Origin: Nonomuraea sp. MG754425
GTDB lineage: Bacteria; Actinomycetota; Actinomycetes; Streptosporangiales; Streptosporangiaceae
Length of the DNA: 56,030 nt
Direction: 5' to 3'
Assembly: GCF_021699195.1 (NCBI RefSeq)
Contig: NZ_SSXE01000040.1
Span: 1 to 56,030, forward strand
The notes under the pieces are model-generated. The model did not search any database. It was not told where the DNA came from and was given only the letters and a program-made list of their open reading frames with translations. Of this stretch, positions 27,582-37,186 are shown one piece after another. Made by a program: the position numbers and the translations under genes. Numbering within the stretch: the first letter of the stretch is position 1; the number at the start of each line of letters is the position of its first letter.

Positions 27582-28808
27582 TCAGCGCAGGGCGACCCCG
27601 AGGAGCGCGTCGGCGAGGTCGCGGACGAGCGCCGGACCCGACTCGTCCGCGCCGCCTTCGGTGAGCGCCTGCTCGGCCCAGGCGTCGATCGCGGCCAGCG
27701 CGCCGGGCGAGTCGAGGTCGTCGGCGAGCCGCTCGCGCACCGTCGCCAGCAGGCCGCCGGCCGGCGGCCCCGAGGCCAGGGCGACCGCGGAGCGCCACCG
27801 CGCCAGCCTGCGCTCGGCCTCGGCCGTCAGTTCCGGCACGTACTCCCAGTCGGCCCGGTAGTGGTGGGCCAGCAGCACGAGCCTGATCGCCATCGGGTCG
27901 CGCTCGCGGCGCAGCCTGGAGACGAAGACCAGGTTGCCCTTGGACTTCGACATCTTCTCGCCGTCGAGCGCCACCATCCCGGCGTGCGCGTAGAACTTGG
28001 CGAACGGCCACTCGCCGGTCGCGGCGTGCCCCTCGGAGGCGCCGCACTCGTGGTGCGGGAAGATCAGGTCGGAGCCGCCGCCGGCGACGTCGTAGCCGGC
28101 GCCCAGGTTGTCGAGGGCGATCGCGGTGCACTCGATGTGCCAGCCCGGACGGCCCCGGCCCAGCGGGGAGTCCCAGGCCGGCTCGCCGGGCCGCTCGGCC
28201 CGCCACAGCAGCCAGTCGAGCGGGTGGCGCTTGCCCGGCCGCTCGGGGTCGCCGCCGCGCTCGGCGAACAGGGCCAGCATCTCCGCCTCGCCCATGCCGG
28301 ACACCTGGCCGAACTTGGGCGCGTCGGCCACGTTGAAGTAGACGTCGCCGTCGAGGTCGTAGGTGACGCCCTTGGCCGCCAGGTCGGCGATCAGGTCGGC
28401 GACCGCGCCGACGACCTCGGTGACGCCGACGTACTCGCGGGGCGGCATGATCCGCAGCGCCTCCATGTCGCCGCGGAACAGCTCGATCTCCCGCTCGGCC
28501 AGCTCCCGCCAGTCGACGCCGGTCGCGGCGGCCCGCTCCAGCAGCGGGTCGTCCACGTCGGTGGCGTTCTGGGTGTAGTGCACCTCGTGGCCCGCGTCCC
28601 GCCACATCCGGCCGACGAGGTCGAAGGCGTGGTAGGTGTTGGCGTGGCCGAGGTGGGTGGCGTCGTAGGGGGTGATGCCGCAGACGTACATCCTGGCGGT
28701 GGGCCCGGGGTCGGTCTGCCGCACCTGCTTGGCCGAGGTGTCGTAGAGACGGAGCGGAATGCTCTGACCTGGGAGTCTGGGAACGTTCTGGGCAGACCAC
28801 GATCTCAT
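27582..28808 (-). CDS. mshC: cysteine:glucosaminyl-inositol ligase of mycothiol synthesis
   Basis: 408 aa. MshC joins cysteine to GlcN-inositol with ATP, the third step of mycothiol synthesis. It is a cysteinyl-tRNA-synthetase relative: zinc-ligand Cys43 in [17 protein letters not shown], the HIGH-like HLGH at 52-55, the IECTAI adenylation region and KMSKSKGN. It lacks the C-terminal anticodon domain, which separates it from CysS. ATG 28808 has TAGGCT 7 nt upstream and no good Shine-Dalgarno, so it is probably leaderless. It is followed by conserved actinobacterial neighbours upstream on the same strand (NRDE, SCO1664, DUF3090, phosphatase). Confidence 0.95.
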   Translation of the reverse strand: MRSWSAQNVPRLPGQSIPLRLYDTSAKQVRQTDPGPTARMYVCGITPYDATHLGHANTYHAFDLVGRMWRDAGHEVHYTQNATDVDDPLLERAAATGVDWRELAEREIELFRGDMEALRIMPPREYVGVTEVVGAVADLIADLAAKGVTYDLDGDVYFNVADAPKFGQVSGMGEAEMLALFAERGGDPERPGKRHPLDWLLWRAERPGEPAWDSPLGRGRPGWHIECTAIALDNLGAGYDVAGGGSDLIFPHHECGASEGHAATGEWPFAKFYAHAGMVALDGEKMSKSKGNLVFVSRLRRERDPMAIRLVLLAHHYRADWEYVPELTAEAERRLARWRSAVALASGPPAGGLLATVRERLADDLDSPGALAAIDAWAEQALTEGGADESGPALVRDLADALLGVALR

Positions 28809-28818
28809 GTCTTTGAGC

Positions 28819-29466
28819 CTATCCGTCCCGATCGGCGGTGAGGTCGGTGAAGTCGTACGTGACGTCGTCCCGCGCGATGGCGACCCGCATCGCCGACAGC
28901 GAGGCGAAGATCCGGCCGTCGGGCAGTTCCTGCCGGACGATGAGCGCCGAGCGGTCGGCCGACGGCTCCTCCCTGATCAGCTCGCCCCACTCCTCGGAGT
29001 CGCGGAAGCGCGGCAGGTAGGCGACGACGCGCTCGCTGTCGGGGTCCAGGCCCGAGTTGACGACCATGCTGGTGCCCTGGGGCAGCTCCGACACGGCCGC
29101 GCGGGCGCCGTCCCAGCTCAGCAGCCGCACCCGGGACAGGTCGGCGAGCACGAGGTGGAAGGGGTTGTAGCGGGTCAGCTCGGCGGGGAACTCCCCGGTG
29201 TACGCCGCCCGCAGCGCGAGATCGCCCCGCGACAGTTTGGTGCGTTCCTCGGCGGCCGTGCCGTTGCCGTTGAGCAGCGCCGCGGCGCGGCGGGCCGCCG
29301 GGTGGACGGCCAGCCAGGTGCCGCCGGCCTTGAGGTCGCGCCCGCCGAGCACGCCGGGGTAGTCCGGCCAGTGCTCCCCCGGCCCCTCCCAGGGCCGGTC
29401 GGCGAACTCGTCCCGCACACCCAGGAGGGTCAGCCGCCGTCCCGTTCTCACGATCAGCGTGCACAT
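28819..29466 (-). CDS. NRDE/TANGO2-family protein
   Basis: 215 aa starting MCTLIV; the Cys directly after the initiator Met is the conserved N-terminal residue of the TANGO2 (NRDE) family, so ATG 29466 is used rather than TTG 29472. The NPFHLVLAD and [11 protein letters not shown] strings fit the Ntn-like fold. TACCCT sits 6 nt before the ATG (leaderless pattern). The stop is 10 nt from the mshC start. Suggested roles of the family (heme handling, amidase-like) are not settled. Confidence 0.85.
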   Translation of the reverse strand: MCTLIVRTGRRLTLLGVRDEFADRPWEGPGEHWPDYPGVLGGRDLKAGGTWLAVHPAARRAAALLNGNGTAAEERTKLSRGDLALRAAYTGEFPAELTRYNPFHLVLADLSRVRLLSWDGARAAVSELPQGTSMVVNSGLDPDSERVVAYLPRFRDSEEWGELIREEPSADRSALIVRQELPDGRIFASLSAMRVAIARDDVTYDFTDLTADRDG

Positions 29467-29498
29467 GGGCAAAGGGTATTAAACGGACTACCGGTCTT

Positions 29499-30266
29499 TC
29501 ATATGGGGGGCCAGGGAACGGCCGGCCAGCCCTCCGACGGGTACGGGTGCACGCCGGTGTCCAGCAGCCGCCTGACCCGCTGCCAGGTGGCCTCCACCTC
29601 CGCCAGCGTCAGCAGCTCGCGCAGCCTGCGCCCGAGCGCGCCCGACTCGATGTCGCGCTCGAGCTTGGCCAGCACCCCGACCGCCTCGCGGGCCAGCGGC
29701 TTGCCCCGCCACTGCCACAGGACCGTGCGCAGTTTGTCCTCGGCCGAGAAGCAGACGCCGTGGTCGACGCCGTACACGTGGCCGGTGGGCAGCGGGAGCA
29801 GGTGGCCGCCCTTGCGGTCGGCGTTGTTGACCACCGCGTCGAACACCGCCATCCGGCGCACGACCGGGTTGCGGCTCTTGACCAGCCGCATGAGGTCGAT
29901 CTCGCGCTCGGTGTCGATCCAGAGCTGGCACATGCCGGGCCCGAAGGGGCCGTCGCGGTAGACGGTGGGCGGCACGATGCGCCAGCCGGTGGCCTGCGAG
30001 ACCTCGAACGCGGCCACCTCGCGGGCGGCGAGGGTGCCGTCGGGGAAGTCCCACAGGGGGCGCTCGCCGCGTACGGGCTTGTAGACGCACGCGACCGAGG
30101 TGTCGCCCAGCTTGACCGAGCAGTAGAGCGTCATGTTGGTCGCCTCGACGAGGCGGCCCGCGACCTCCAGCGTGCCGTCGCGCAGCAGCGCGAGCGCGTC
30201 GTCGTCATGCATGGACGGAGGCGGGGAGGAGGGCTTGACGGCCGGTTCGCTCTCGGGAGCGGTCAT
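29499..30266 (-). CDS. SCO1664-family protein with a PI3/PI4-kinase-like fold
   Basis: 255 aa. Conserved actinobacterial family beside mshC. Motifs resemble the phosphatidylinositol-kinase/HipA-like fold: YKPVRGERPLWDFP (the Lys as ATP-binding candidate), DAVVNNADRKGGHLL (catalytic-loop-like Asp and Asn) and YGVDHGVCF (DxG-like metal loop). The biochemical role is unknown. ATGA overlap with the DUF3090 gene indicates translational coupling. The N-terminal 18 residues are Pro/Ser-rich and disordered. Confidence 0.88.
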   Translation of the reverse strand: MTAPESEPAVKPSSPPPSMHDDDALALLRDGTLEVAGRLVEATNMTLYCSVKLGDTSVACVYKPVRGERPLWDFPDGTLAAREVAAFEVSQATGWRIVPPTVYRDGPFGPGMCQLWIDTEREIDLMRLVKSRNPVVRRMAVFDAVVNNADRKGGHLLPLPTGHVYGVDHGVCFSAEDKLRTVLWQWRGKPLAREAVGVLAKLERDIESGALGRRLRELLTLAEVEATWQRVRRLLDTGVHPYPSEGWPAVPWPPI

Positions 30267-30811
30267 GAAGCCGCCTCACCCCCGCGGTAGCCGTTGAGAC
30301 GGACGCAGACGTGACCGGCGGCGTCGAGGGGCTGACCGCACAGGGGACAGGGTGGTCGGCCCGCAGCGACGATCTGGAGGGCGCGCTGGGTGAAGGCGCG
30401 GGCGGCGCCGGCGCTGATGCGCACGCGCAGCACCGCGGGGTCGGGACTGTCGAGATCCTCTTCGTCGACGACCTCCTGCGCCTCGATCACCACCTGCGAC
30501 TTCTCGGCGTCCCACGTGAGCGCCATGGTGCCGACGCGGAAGTCCTCCGCGACGGGCGTGTCGAGCGGAGCCTCGTCGGACAGGTCGGCCGGGGCCAGCG
30601 CGGGCACGTGGGCGGTGCCCCCGCTGAGCCGCAGCACCTCGTCGAGCAGCTCGTCGAGCCTGCCCGCGAGTGCGGCGACCTGCAGCTTCTCCAGCGCCAC
30701 CGTGGTCAGTCTGCCCTCGGCCCTGGCCTGCAGAAAAAAGACCCGCGCGCCCGGTTGCCCCAGGGCACCGGCGACGAATCTCTCTGGTGGGTCGTAGTCG
30801 AAGACCGGCAT
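30263..30811 (-). CDS. DUF3090-family protein with C-terminal zinc ribbon
   Basis: 182 aa, DUF3090. It opens with FDYDPPERFVAGALGQPGAR and ends with a CPLCGQPLDAAGHVCV segment (C-x2-C and a further C) that could bind zinc. ATG 30811 has TAAGGT 6 nt upstream, whose first three bases are the stop codon of the phosphatase gene; so an internal leaderless promoter may overlap that stop. Function unknown; the co-conservation with the SCO1664 protein suggests a complex. Confidence 0.9.
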   Translation of the reverse strand: MPVFDYDPPERFVAGALGQPGARVFFLQARAEGRLTTVALEKLQVAALAGRLDELLDEVLRLSGGTAHVPALAPADLSDEAPLDTPVAEDFRVGTMALTWDAEKSQVVIEAQEVVDEEDLDSPDPAVLRVRISAGAARAFTQRALQIVAAGRPPCPLCGQPLDAAGHVCVRLNGYRGGEAAS

Positions 30812-30820
30812 AGCCTGACC

Positions 30821-31507
30821 TTACGTGGTTCCGGGTCCACCGCCGACGGCGGCATCGCTCCCGGTGATGTTTTCTCCCCCGTCTTTCTCCTCCGAATCCT
30901 TGGGAAGCCTCAATTCCCCCATATCGTTAAGCTTGTGAACAAAGGGACGCAAGGGGGTATAGCGAATAACGGCGAGAGCCGCCGGATCTGCGGTTATCCG
31001 CTGAAACTGATCCAGATGGAGCCCCAGAGCGTCCGCGACGATCGCCTTGATCACGTCGCCGTGACTGCAGATCAGGTAGACAGCCTTCTCCCCCAGGATG
31101 CGATTCCACTCCCGGATTCCGGCGACCGCACGCTGTTGCATTCCGGCCAGCGACTCCCCTTGCGGAAATGTCGCCGCACTCGGGTGCGCCTGCACGACCT
31201 GCCACAACGGTTCCTCGGCGAGTTCGGTGAGCGGCCGGCCGGTCCACTCGCCGTACCCGCACTCGATGAACCGGTCGTCGATCCGGACGTCCAGCCCGCG
31301 CCCCCCGGCGACCGCCTGCGCCGTCTCCCGGCAGCGTTCCAGCGGGCTGGAGACGATCGCGTCGAGCCCGACGTCCGCGACGCGCCCGGCGAGCGCCGCG
31401 GCCTGGGCCCGGCCCGCCTCGCTCAGATGCACGCCCGGGGTGCGGCCGGCCAGCACCGGCCCGGTGAGATCCGTCAGCCCGTGCCGGGCCAGAAGCAGCG
31501 TGGTCAT
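30821..31507 (-). CDS. histidine-phosphatase (phosphoglycerate-mutase-like), MSMEG_4193 type
   Basis: 228 aa. The catalytic RHG motif is in LLARHGLTD, a second acidic/Arg patch SSPLERCRETA follows, and the second catalytic His is in CSHGDVIKA. It would dephosphorylate a small phosphate ester; the substrate is unknown. ATG 31507 gives the conserved start MTTLLLARHG; an extension to 31534 adds cysteine-rich residues not typical of the family. It heads the DUF3090-SCO1664 operon. Confidence 0.9.
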   Translation of the reverse strand: MTTLLLARHGLTDLTGPVLAGRTPGVHLSEAGRAQAAALAGRVADVGLDAIVSSPLERCRETAQAVAGGRGLDVRIDDRFIECGYGEWTGRPLTELAEEPLWQVVQAHPSAATFPQGESLAGMQQRAVAGIREWNRILGEKAVYLICSHGDVIKAIVADALGLHLDQFQRITADPAALAVIRYTPLRPFVHKLNDMGELRLPKDSEEKDGGENITGSDAAVGGGPGTT

Positions 31508-31571
31508 CCAGCAAGTGTCGCAGGCGTCGATCACAACGTTTCATCGACCTGGGCGGTAACCTGGCGGGATC

Positions 31572-32519
31572 ATGGAGCAGCGCTACGTCGGCCACAGCGG
31601 TCTGTCGGTGTCCCGGCTGGGGCTCGGCACGATGACCTGGGGCCGTGACACCGACGCGGACGAGGCCGCCGCCCAGCTCCGCACGTTCATGGAGGCGGGC
31701 GGCACGCTGGTCGACACCGCCGACGTCTACACCGGCGGCGACGCCGAGCGGCTGCTGGGGCGGATGCTGCGCGACTCGGTGCCGCGCTCCGAGCTGGTGA
31801 TCTCCACCAAGGCCGTGGTGACCCCCACGGGCCGCCGCCCGCGCGACGCCTCCAGGCGCCACCTGATCGCCGCGGTCGACGACTCGCTCAACCGCCTCGG
31901 GCTCGACTACGTCGACCTGTGGCAGCTCCACACCTACGACGCCGAGGTGCCCCTGGAGGAGACCCTGGCCGCGATGGAGGCCATCGTCTCCTCCGGGCGC
32001 GCCGTCTACGCGGGCGTGTGCGACTACACCGGCTGGCAGCTCGCCGCCGCCGCCGTGACGCAGAAGATGGTCCCCGGCCGCGTCCCGATCACCTCCACGC
32101 AGGCCGAGTACTCCCTGCTGGCCCGCGAGCCGGAGCGGGAGCTGCTGCCCGCCGCGGCCCACCTCGGGGTGGGCGTGCTGGCCTGGTCGCCGCTCGGGCG
32201 GGGGGTGCTGACGGGCAAGTACCGCACCGGCATCCCGGCCGACTCGCGCGCCGCCACCCCGCACTTCGCCGACTTCGTCCGGCCCTACCTCGACGAGCGC
32301 AGCCGCCGCGTCGTGGAGTCCGTCATGACCGCCGCCGACGGGCTCGGCGTGTCACCCCTGGCCGTGGCCCTGTCGTGGGTGCGCGACCAGCCGGGGATCG
32401 CCTCCGCCGTCGTCGGGGCCCGTACGCATGCGCAGCTCAAGGGCGTCCTCCCGGCGGAGGACGTCGTGCTGCCGATTGAGATCCGAGAGGCCCTCGATGA
32501 CGTGTCGTCACTCGACTGA
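31572..32519 (+). CDS. aldo/keto reductase
   Basis: 315-aa NADPH-dependent oxidoreductase with a TIM-barrel. The opening YVGHSGLSVSRLGLGTMTWG is typical; catalytic Asp and Tyr are in DTADVYTGGDAE, Lys in ISTKAVV, and the His position is in LWQLHTYDAEV. The NADPH site lies near the C-terminus (ASAVVGARTHAQL). It is divergent from the histidine phosphatase gene. Substrate not predictable; family members reduce aldehydes and sugars. Confidence 0.92.
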   Translation: MEQRYVGHSGLSVSRLGLGTMTWGRDTDADEAAAQLRTFMEAGGTLVDTADVYTGGDAERLLGRMLRDSVPRSELVISTKAVVTPTGRRPRDASRRHLIAAVDDSLNRLGLDYVDLWQLHTYDAEVPLEETLAAMEAIVSSGRAVYAGVCDYTGWQLAAAAVTQKMVPGRVPITSTQAEYSLLAREPERELLPAAAHLGVGVLAWSPLGRGVLTGKYRTGIPADSRAATPHFADFVRPYLDERSRRVVESVMTAADGLGVSPLAVALSWVRDQPGIASAVVGARTHAQLKGVLPAEDVVLPIEIREALDDVSSLD

Positions 32520-32646
32520 CCTGGAACGAGAGACTCCCTCGCGTATCACTACTCGATACCGAATCGCAACTTTACCCGGCAAACGCCTGCGTCTGACGCG
32601 CGATGTCCATAAAGATTTCCCCCGGAAGCGACGCAGGAGGGGACGG

Positions 32647-33486
32647 ATGGGGAGCAGGACCGCGATCTCGGCGGGAGTTCTCGCGGTGGCCCTGGCGGCC
32701 GTCCCCGTGGCGGCCCCTGCCGCCTCGGCCACCGCCCAGGACTGCACGCGCGACGGCGGCCTGCTGGCCGGGGTGACCAACACGCTGTGCGACGTCGTAC
32801 AGGCGGTCACCGGCACGGTCGACACCCTGACCGGCGGCACCACCAGCACCGTCACCGGCGGGGTCGACAAGGTCACCGACGAGGTGCTCGGCCGGGTCGG
32901 CCAGGCGGTGCCCACCACCAAGGCCACCCCCTCCACGATCACCTCGCCCGAGCCGTCGGAGACGTCCGCCCCCAGGGCCGACGGCGACGACCCGGCGCAG
33001 GAGACGCGCGCCGAGGTCTGCCTGCCCGGGCTGATCTGCGAGAGCCAGGAGGTCACCGGGGAGCTCTCCCCCAGCGCCACGCCCTCGACGCGGCCCGAGC
33101 AGGTCCGCACCGGACGCGGCTGGGAGAGCACGGCCTCCGCCCCCGCCGTGCCCCGCGCCGAACGGCCGGAGCGCCGGCCGCAGTCCGTCGGCACCGGCTC
33201 GCCCGTCGAGCGGCGCGACACCGCCCGCGCGGAGGAGCCCCGGGTCGACCTGCTGTGGCCCAACCCGTTCGTGCACGAACTCGCGGTGCCGATGCAGGAC
33301 CGGCGGATCATCCGGCCCAGCCCGCCGGCCTCCGACGTGCTCGGCACGGCGCTGACGATCGCGCTGCTCGGCTCCGCCGTGCTGGCCACCCGGATCGTGC
33401 AGCAGCGCCGCCAGCGCACCGAGCCCACCGAGACGATCCCCTTCGAGCCGGCCCGCACGGGCAACGGCAGGCACCGCGTGGCGTGA
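32647..33486 (+). CDS. secreted, membrane-anchored protein, function unknown
   Basis: 279 aa. Signal peptide at residues 1-32 (SAGVLAVALAAVPVAAPAAS, then an Ala-x-Ala site), a Thr/Ser/Pro-rich disordered middle, four cysteines in two pairs (QDC...TLC and EVCLPGLIC) that may form disulfides, and a C-terminal helix at about 232-255 followed by a basic tail (QQRRQR). This gives an outside-facing protein held by its C-terminal helix. AGGAGGGG lies before ATG 32647. No catalytic motif seen. Confidence 0.8.
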   Translation: MGSRTAISAGVLAVALAAVPVAAPAASATAQDCTRDGGLLAGVTNTLCDVVQAVTGTVDTLTGGTTSTVTGGVDKVTDEVLGRVGQAVPTTKATPSTITSPEPSETSAPRADGDDPAQETRAEVCLPGLICESQEVTGELSPSATPSTRPEQVRTGRGWESTASAPAVPRAERPERRPQSVGTGSPVERRDTARAEEPRVDLLWPNPFVHELAVPMQDRRIIRPSPPASDVLGTALTIALLGSAVLATRIVQQRRQRTEPTETIPFEPARTGNGRHRVA

Positions 33487-33648
33487 GCGCCGGCCCAGGG
33501 CCCATCGTCACGCGACGTGCCCCGGCGGACACGATTCGGGTCTATCGTGGTGAACGGGCGTGGCCGGATCCGGCCACGGCCCGCTCACGGCCCGATCGTG
33601 CATGGTGGGCCGCCCGTGACGGGTGGCGCCCTCGGCTGAGGAGTTGCG

Positions 33649-34083
33649 ATGTCCGCCTCGGAGCACCCTCCTCCGGACGGTCGTGGGCGGCGCGGCGGGG
33701 AGCCGTCGCTCGGCGACGGGTTCCGCCGGCTGGCGAAGGCGGCGGGCGAGCAGGCGGCGCGGGCCGCCGAACGCGCCCGCCGCGCGAACGCCCGGTTACG
33801 CCGGCTGCGCACGGGCCTGCCGGACGCGATCGACGCCCCCGTCCCGCGGCCGTTGCGGGCGGCGCTCGATCACGCCCTGTCCTACCAGGTCCTGGCCGGC
33901 GTGCACGAGCAGGCCGCCGGCCATTTCCTGGCGCGCGCCGCCCGGGGCGTCGGCGACGTCGAGCGTTGCCACGAACGCGCGGCCTGGCACAACGACGCGG
34001 CCGACCGGGCCCGGCGGGCCGGCCTGGCCTGGGCGAAAGGCGCCAGATCGGGAACCGGCCATCCGTCCGGACCGGGACAGTGA
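33649..34083 (+). CDS. small helical protein of unknown function
   Basis: 144 aa, Ala/Arg-rich. Helices run from about residue 22 to 130; there is no signal peptide or membrane segment. The ending RCHERAAWHNDAADRARRAG resembles a basic amphipathic helix. A GAGGAG site 5 nt before ATG 33649 supports translation. It precedes the STAS gene by 14 nt on the same strand and may be its operon partner. Unlike typical anti-sigma kinases it has no GHKL motif. Confidence 0.65.
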   Translation: MSASEHPPPDGRGRRGGEPSLGDGFRRLAKAAGEQAARAAERARRANARLRRLRTGLPDAIDAPVPRPLRAALDHALSYQVLAGVHEQAAGHFLARAARGVGDVERCHERAAWHNDAADRARRAGLAWAKGARSGTGHPSGPGQ

Positions 34084-34097
34084 GAAGATCGACGACT

Positions 34098-34454
34098 GTG
34101 GCGGCGCGTAGGAAAGTTCCGGACTTCCAGCGCAAGTGGGCGATCGTCGCCCTGCGCGGAAGCCTGGACGACGCCACCGTCGACCAGGTCGAGCACGAGA
34201 TCCGGCTGCTGGAAGGCCAGGGCGCGCGGCTCATCGTCGAGGTCAGCGAGTTGCACTTCCTCGACGACTTCGGGGTGGACGTGCTGGTGCTGCTCGCCCA
34301 GCACATGCGCAGGCAGGGCGGGCTGATGGCGGTGGTCGACAACCGCGGCCACCTGAGCCAGGTCCTCGGGCAGGCCGGGCTGGAGGGGCTGCTGCCGCTG
34401 TTCGCCACCGTGCCGGAGGCGCTGCTCGGCCTCGGCGACGACGCCGGGCACTGA
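34098..34454 (+). CDS. STAS-domain protein (anti-sigma factor antagonist type)
   Basis: 118-aa single STAS domain: WAIVALRGSLDDATVDQVEH as strand-turn-helix, then LIVEVSELHFLDDFGVDVLV, where SpoIIAA-type proteins carry the phosphorylatable Ser. Here the DxS-G-like loop reads LDDFGVD, so Asp-Asp-Phe replaces the usual D-S-x-G and no serine is available. It may be a constitutively active or unphosphorylatable antagonist. Faces the B12-binding gene end to end with only 15 nt between stops. GTG 34098 has GAGAAG about 10 nt upstream. Confidence 0.85.
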   Translation: MAARRKVPDFQRKWAIVALRGSLDDATVDQVEHEIRLLEGQGARLIVEVSELHFLDDFGVDVLVLLAQHMRRQGGLMAVVDNRGHLSQVLGQAGLEGLLPLFATVPEALLGLGDDAGH

Positions 34455-34469
34455 GGCCCCTGGACGCGC

Positions 34470-35531
34470 TCAGCGCCCCCGGCCGGGTTCGTCCCCGCCG
34501 GGGCGGCGTAGCGTCTCCTGGCCGTGCTCCAGCGTGTCCAGGGCGCGCGGGTGGGCCTTCAGCTCCGCGGCGAGCGCGTCGAGGGCCGCCGGCAGGCTCT
34601 CCCGCGGCACGCCACGGGCGGCGAGCACGTCCGCGGCCCACCGCAGGTAACCGGAGAACAGCGCGCGGTCGCGCACGTACAGGGACATGAGCAGGAAGTC
34701 GACAAGCTCTCCGGCGCCCTGTCTGACCTGCTCGAGCCGCCGCGCGTCGCAGGCGGCCAGCGCCGGGACGCGCTCCCCCAGCCGCCACATGACGGCGTCG
34801 GCCAAGCCGCCGGCCATCCGGCCGAGGCGGGCGTGCTCCCCGGCGTCCGGCAGGGGCGGGCGCTCGCCCCACGCGATCGTGCCGTACGGCGGGCCCTCGG
34901 CCAGGCGGCGCGCGGTGTCCCCGCCGTCCGCCGCCCAGCCGGCGGCGCCCAGCAGCCGCGCGTACCGGCCGGCCGCGCCGAAGGCGGGCCCGCCCGCCAG
35001 CACCGGACGGCCGGTCTCCGCGCAGGCCGCGATGGCCTCGCGCGCGGCCGGCAGCCGGGTGCACAGCGAGGCCGACAGCAGCACGACGTCGGTGTCCGCC
35101 TCGTGGGCGTGGATCCGCAGGTACGGGGTGGGCACGCTGGGGCCCAGGTAGTCGACCCGCCAGCCGTCGAGGCGCAGCACCTCGGCCAGCAGCCGTGCCG
35201 GGAAGGCGTGCCACTCGCCGTCGACGCACGCCACCGCGGCCCGGCCCCGGTCGCCGGTGTGCCGGCGGCGGGCGGCCGGGTGCCGCGCCGCCGCGGCGAG
35301 CACGCGCTCGCCGACGCCGGTCACGATGTGCTCCTGCGCGACGGTGACCTCGTCGGCCGCCCAGGCGTCGCCGACCTTCCGCTGGACGGGGGCCAGCACG
35401 TCCAGCAGCAGGTCCGCCACGGGCAGGCCGTCGTCGAGCGCCGCCGTCGCGGCGCCGGCCGCGGCCCGGTGGTCCCCGGCCATGGCGGCCGTCCAGAGCC
35501 TGCCGATCAGGTCATCGAGATCGTCCGCCAT
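34470..35531 (-). CDS. B12-binding sensor-like protein with helical domains
   Basis: 353 aa. Residues about 1-88 are a helical bundle of the kind that caps corrinoid (B12-binding-2 type). Residues about 95-205 are the Rossmann B12-binding domain: the cobalt-ligand motif is GEWHAFPARLLA with His108, where the classical D-x-H-x2-G has Glu at the first and Pro at the last position, followed by GWRVDYLGPSVP. Residues about 210-350 are a further all-helical region of unknown type. No methyltransferase or catalytic domain is present, suggesting a sensor (light or cobalamin, as in CarH-type domains) rather than an enzyme. GGAGG precedes ATG 35531. Confidence 0.85.
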   Translation of the reverse strand: MADDLDDLIGRLWTAAMAGDHRAAAGAATAALDDGLPVADLLLDVLAPVQRKVGDAWAADEVTVAQEHIVTGVGERVLAAAARHPAARRRHTGDRGRAAVACVDGEWHAFPARLLAEVLRLDGWRVDYLGPSVPTPYLRIHAHEADTDVVLLSASLCTRLPAAREAIAACAETGRPVLAGGPAFGAAGRYARLLGAAGWAADGGDTARRLAEGPPYGTIAWGERPPLPDAGEHARLGRMAGGLADAVMWRLGERVPALAACDARRLEQVRQGAGELVDFLLMSLYVRDRALFSGYLRWAADVLAARGVPRESLPAALDALAAELKAHPRALDTLEHGQETLRRPGGDEPGRGR

Positions 35532-35647
35532 GGGGCCGCCTCCTCGTCGCGACGACTTCGGTCCAACATCGCGCGAGGTGCGGCCACCGTCAAGCGAGAT
35601 CGCCGATGTCAGCGCCGCGAGACCGGAGCGGTGGTGATCGGGGAGGG

Positions 35648-36412
35648 TCAGGCGCCGACGGCGTGCACGCCGCCGTCGACGTGCACGATCTCGCCCGTCG
35701 TCGCCGGGAACCAGTCGGACAGCAGCGCCACGCACGCCTTGGCGGTGGGCCGCGTGTCGGCCAGGTCCCAGCCCAGCGGGGCCTTGTCGGGCCAGCTCTC
35801 CTCGAATTCCTTGAAGCCCGGGATCGACTTGGCCGCCATCGTCCGCAGCGGACCGGCCGCGACCAGGTTGACGCGGATGTTGTGCTTGCCCAGGTCGCGG
35901 GCCAGGTAACGGCTGCAGGACTCGAGACCGGCCTTGGCCACGCCCATCCAGTCGTAGACGGGCCACGCCTTGGAGGCGTCGAAGTCGAGGCCGACCACCG
36001 CGCCGCCCTCCTTCATGAGGGGCAGGCAGGCCACGGCCAGCGACTTGAACGAGAACGTGGACACCTGCACGGCGGTGGCGACGTCTTCCCACGAGGTGTT
36101 CAGGAAGTTGCCGCCCAGCGCCGACTGCGGGGCGAAGCCGATGGAGTGGACGACGCCGTCGAGGCCGTCCACGTGCTCGCCCACGCGGGCCGCGAGCGAG
36201 TCGAGGTGCTCGGTGTTCTGGACGTCGAGCTCCAGCACCGGCGCCGGCGTGGGCAGGCGCTTGGCGATGCGCTCCACCAGGCTGAGACGGCCGAAGCCGG
36301 TCAGCACGACCGTGGCGCCCTCCTCCTGAGCCAGCTTGGCCACCGCGAATCCGATGGAGGCGTCGGTCAGGACGCCGGTCACGAGGATGCGTTTGCCTTC
36401 GAGAATGCCCAT
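35648..36412 (-). CDS. fabI: enoyl-[acyl-carrier-protein] reductase (InhA/FabI type)
   Basis: 254 aa, NADH-dependent last reduction of the fatty-acid elongation cycle. The N-terminal GILEGKRILVTGVLTDASIG has the FabI-type glycine-rich loop; VHSIGFAPQ is typical; catalytic Tyr and Lys sit in the YDWMGVAKAGLES motif (Y-x6-K), as in InhA. It follows fabG by one base, so they are coupled. The VLTDASIG and WMGVAK strings are closer to InhA-like actinobacterial enzymes than to E. coli FabI. Confidence 0.95.
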   Translation of the reverse strand: MGILEGKRILVTGVLTDASIGFAVAKLAQEEGATVVLTGFGRLSLVERIAKRLPTPAPVLELDVQNTEHLDSLAARVGEHVDGLDGVVHSIGFAPQSALGGNFLNTSWEDVATAVQVSTFSFKSLAVACLPLMKEGGAVVGLDFDASKAWPVYDWMGVAKAGLESCSRYLARDLGKHNIRVNLVAAGPLRTMAAKSIPGFKEFEESWPDKAPLGWDLADTRPTAKACVALLSDWFPATTGEIVHVDGGVHAVGA

Positions 36413-36413
36413 G

Positions 36414-37127
<714 letters not shown>

Positions 37128-37186
37128 CTACCCGCTGGTATCGGCTTGTCCGGGTGGCACAAGATCACAGGGTTAGGATCGTGGAC

